The position numbers and the translations under genes were made by a program. 14,054 nt of DNA from Nitrospirota bacterium (GTDB taxonomy: Bacteria; Nitrospirota; Nitrospiria; Nitrospirales; Nitrospiraceae), in the NCBI GenBank assembly GCA_016201805.1, contig JACQCB010000083.1:1-14054 (forward strand), in the 5' to 3' direction. The stretch's first letter is position 1, and every line of letters begins with the position of its first letter. This document shows positions 13,622 through 14,054 of this stretch, in pieces. The notes below the pieces were generated by a model. The model saw only the letters and a list, made by a program, of their open reading frames with translations, was not told where the DNA came from and searched no databases.

Positions 13622-14054
13622 TCAAACAGCGCCGGCGGCTTTTTTGAGCGGCTCCAAGAGTTTTTCCGGGACCTTCAGGTTGCCTCGCCCGATCCCCACC
13701 TCGATATCCGGCTTCGTGACGCCGTGGAAGTCGCTCCCGCCGGTGACGAGCAGATCCAGCCGCTTCGCGATATTGAGATAATCCGATGTCTGTTGCGGCT
13801 TGTGGGTGCTGTAGTGGACCTCGATCCCCATGAGCCCGTGAGCTTTCAATTCCTCGCAGAGCTTGAGCAGCCCGGCCTCGTTCTGCTTCGCCCAGACGGG
13901 ATGCGCGAGGACCGGCACGCCGTGGGCGGCCCTGATCCAGGCGATGGCCTCGGCCGGGGCGGGCAACTCGCGCGGGACGTAGGCGGGGGCGCCGTCGGCC
14001 AGGTAGCGGGCGAAGGCCTCCTTTGCGGATTGTACGTAGCCCTTTTCCATCAGG
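13622..14054 (-). CDS. PHP-domain phosphoesterase, YciV/RNase AM-like (5' end outside window)
   Basis: The last ~144 residues of a protein usually about 270-290 long; the frame is open to the window edge, and the ATG at 14050 is internal. It resembles the C-terminal half of YciV/TrpH: EKGYVQSAKEAFARYLADG, then YVPRE, a helix with AIAWIRAAHGVPVLAHP (metal-ligand His), GIEVHYSTHKPQQT, and the metal-binding GSDFHG near residues 105-110 of this fragment. E. coli YciV (RNase AM) hydrolyses 3',5'-nucleoside bisphosphates and trims RNA 5' ends using a trinuclear metal site; the N-terminal HxH ligands would lie outside this window. The C-terminus ends LKVPEKLLEPLKKAAGAV. It is convergent with the unknown gene, 85 bases apart, with no T-run terminator between them. 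Confidence 0.9.
   Translation of the reverse strand, partial: LMEKGYVQSAKEAFARYLADGAPAYVPRELPAPAEAIAWIRAAHGVPVLAHPVWAKQNEAGLLKLCEELKAHGLMGIEVHYSTHKPQQTSDYLNIAKRLDLLVTGGSDFHGVTKPDIEVGIGRGNLKVPEKLLEPLKKAAGAV

Overview
The window is GC-rich, densely packed bacterial chromosome. The mix of hopanoid-type squalene synthesis (HpnD/HpnE), an adenosylcobalamin-dependent ribonucleotide reductase, a cytosolic-type cobalamin-binding protein, a Memo-family protein, TldE and YjbQ fits a Nitrospira-like member of Nitrospirota. That placement is inference from gene content and style; the window has no rRNA or other marker that proves it. No tRNA, rRNA, CRISPR array, transposase or phage gene was seen, and no gene-free stretch exceeds 300 bases (the longest is 12290-12522).

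Layout. 1-1846 (+): the 3' part of tldE/pmbA, a secreted PEBP (YbhB/YbcL) protein, and a small unknown gene broken by an apparent one-base frameshift. 1920-2564 (-): a type 4 uracil-DNA glycosylase with its own promoter and a C-terminal sliding-clamp-like motif. 2660-7904 (-): a probable operon read HAD phosphatase > cobalamin-binding protein > hpnD > hpnE > S1C/PDZ serine protease. Its first two junctions are 4-base ATGA overlaps, and a strong extended -10 promoter precedes the HAD gene. 8049-8846 (-): a membrane-anchored protein with a Pro/Ala-rich linker and an SH3-like end. 8964-9785 (-): AmmeMemoRadiSam protein B. 9917-11665 (-): class II ribonucleotide reductase nrdJ. 11876-12289 (+): yjbQ. 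12523-13536 (+): an unrecognised 337-residue acidic protein. 13622-end (-): the C-terminal part of a PHP phosphoesterase.

How the genes fit together. HpnD makes presqualene diphosphate and HpnE reduces hydroxysqualene to squalene. The middle enzyme, HpnC, is not in the window, so the pathway is split. Cobalamin recurs: a B12-binding-protein homologue sits in the hopanoid operon and a B12-dependent reductase lies about 2.7 kb away.

The most unusual sequence is intergenic. Three families of degenerate 7-bp tandem repeats (GGCNATA, TTNTGAG, TTCAKCG) occupy two gaps. Two of them are laid out as head-to-head inverted arrays able to fold into long hairpins. I found no obvious new multi-gene system; the heptamer arrays, the frameshifted gene and the clamp motif on the glycosylase are the best leads.
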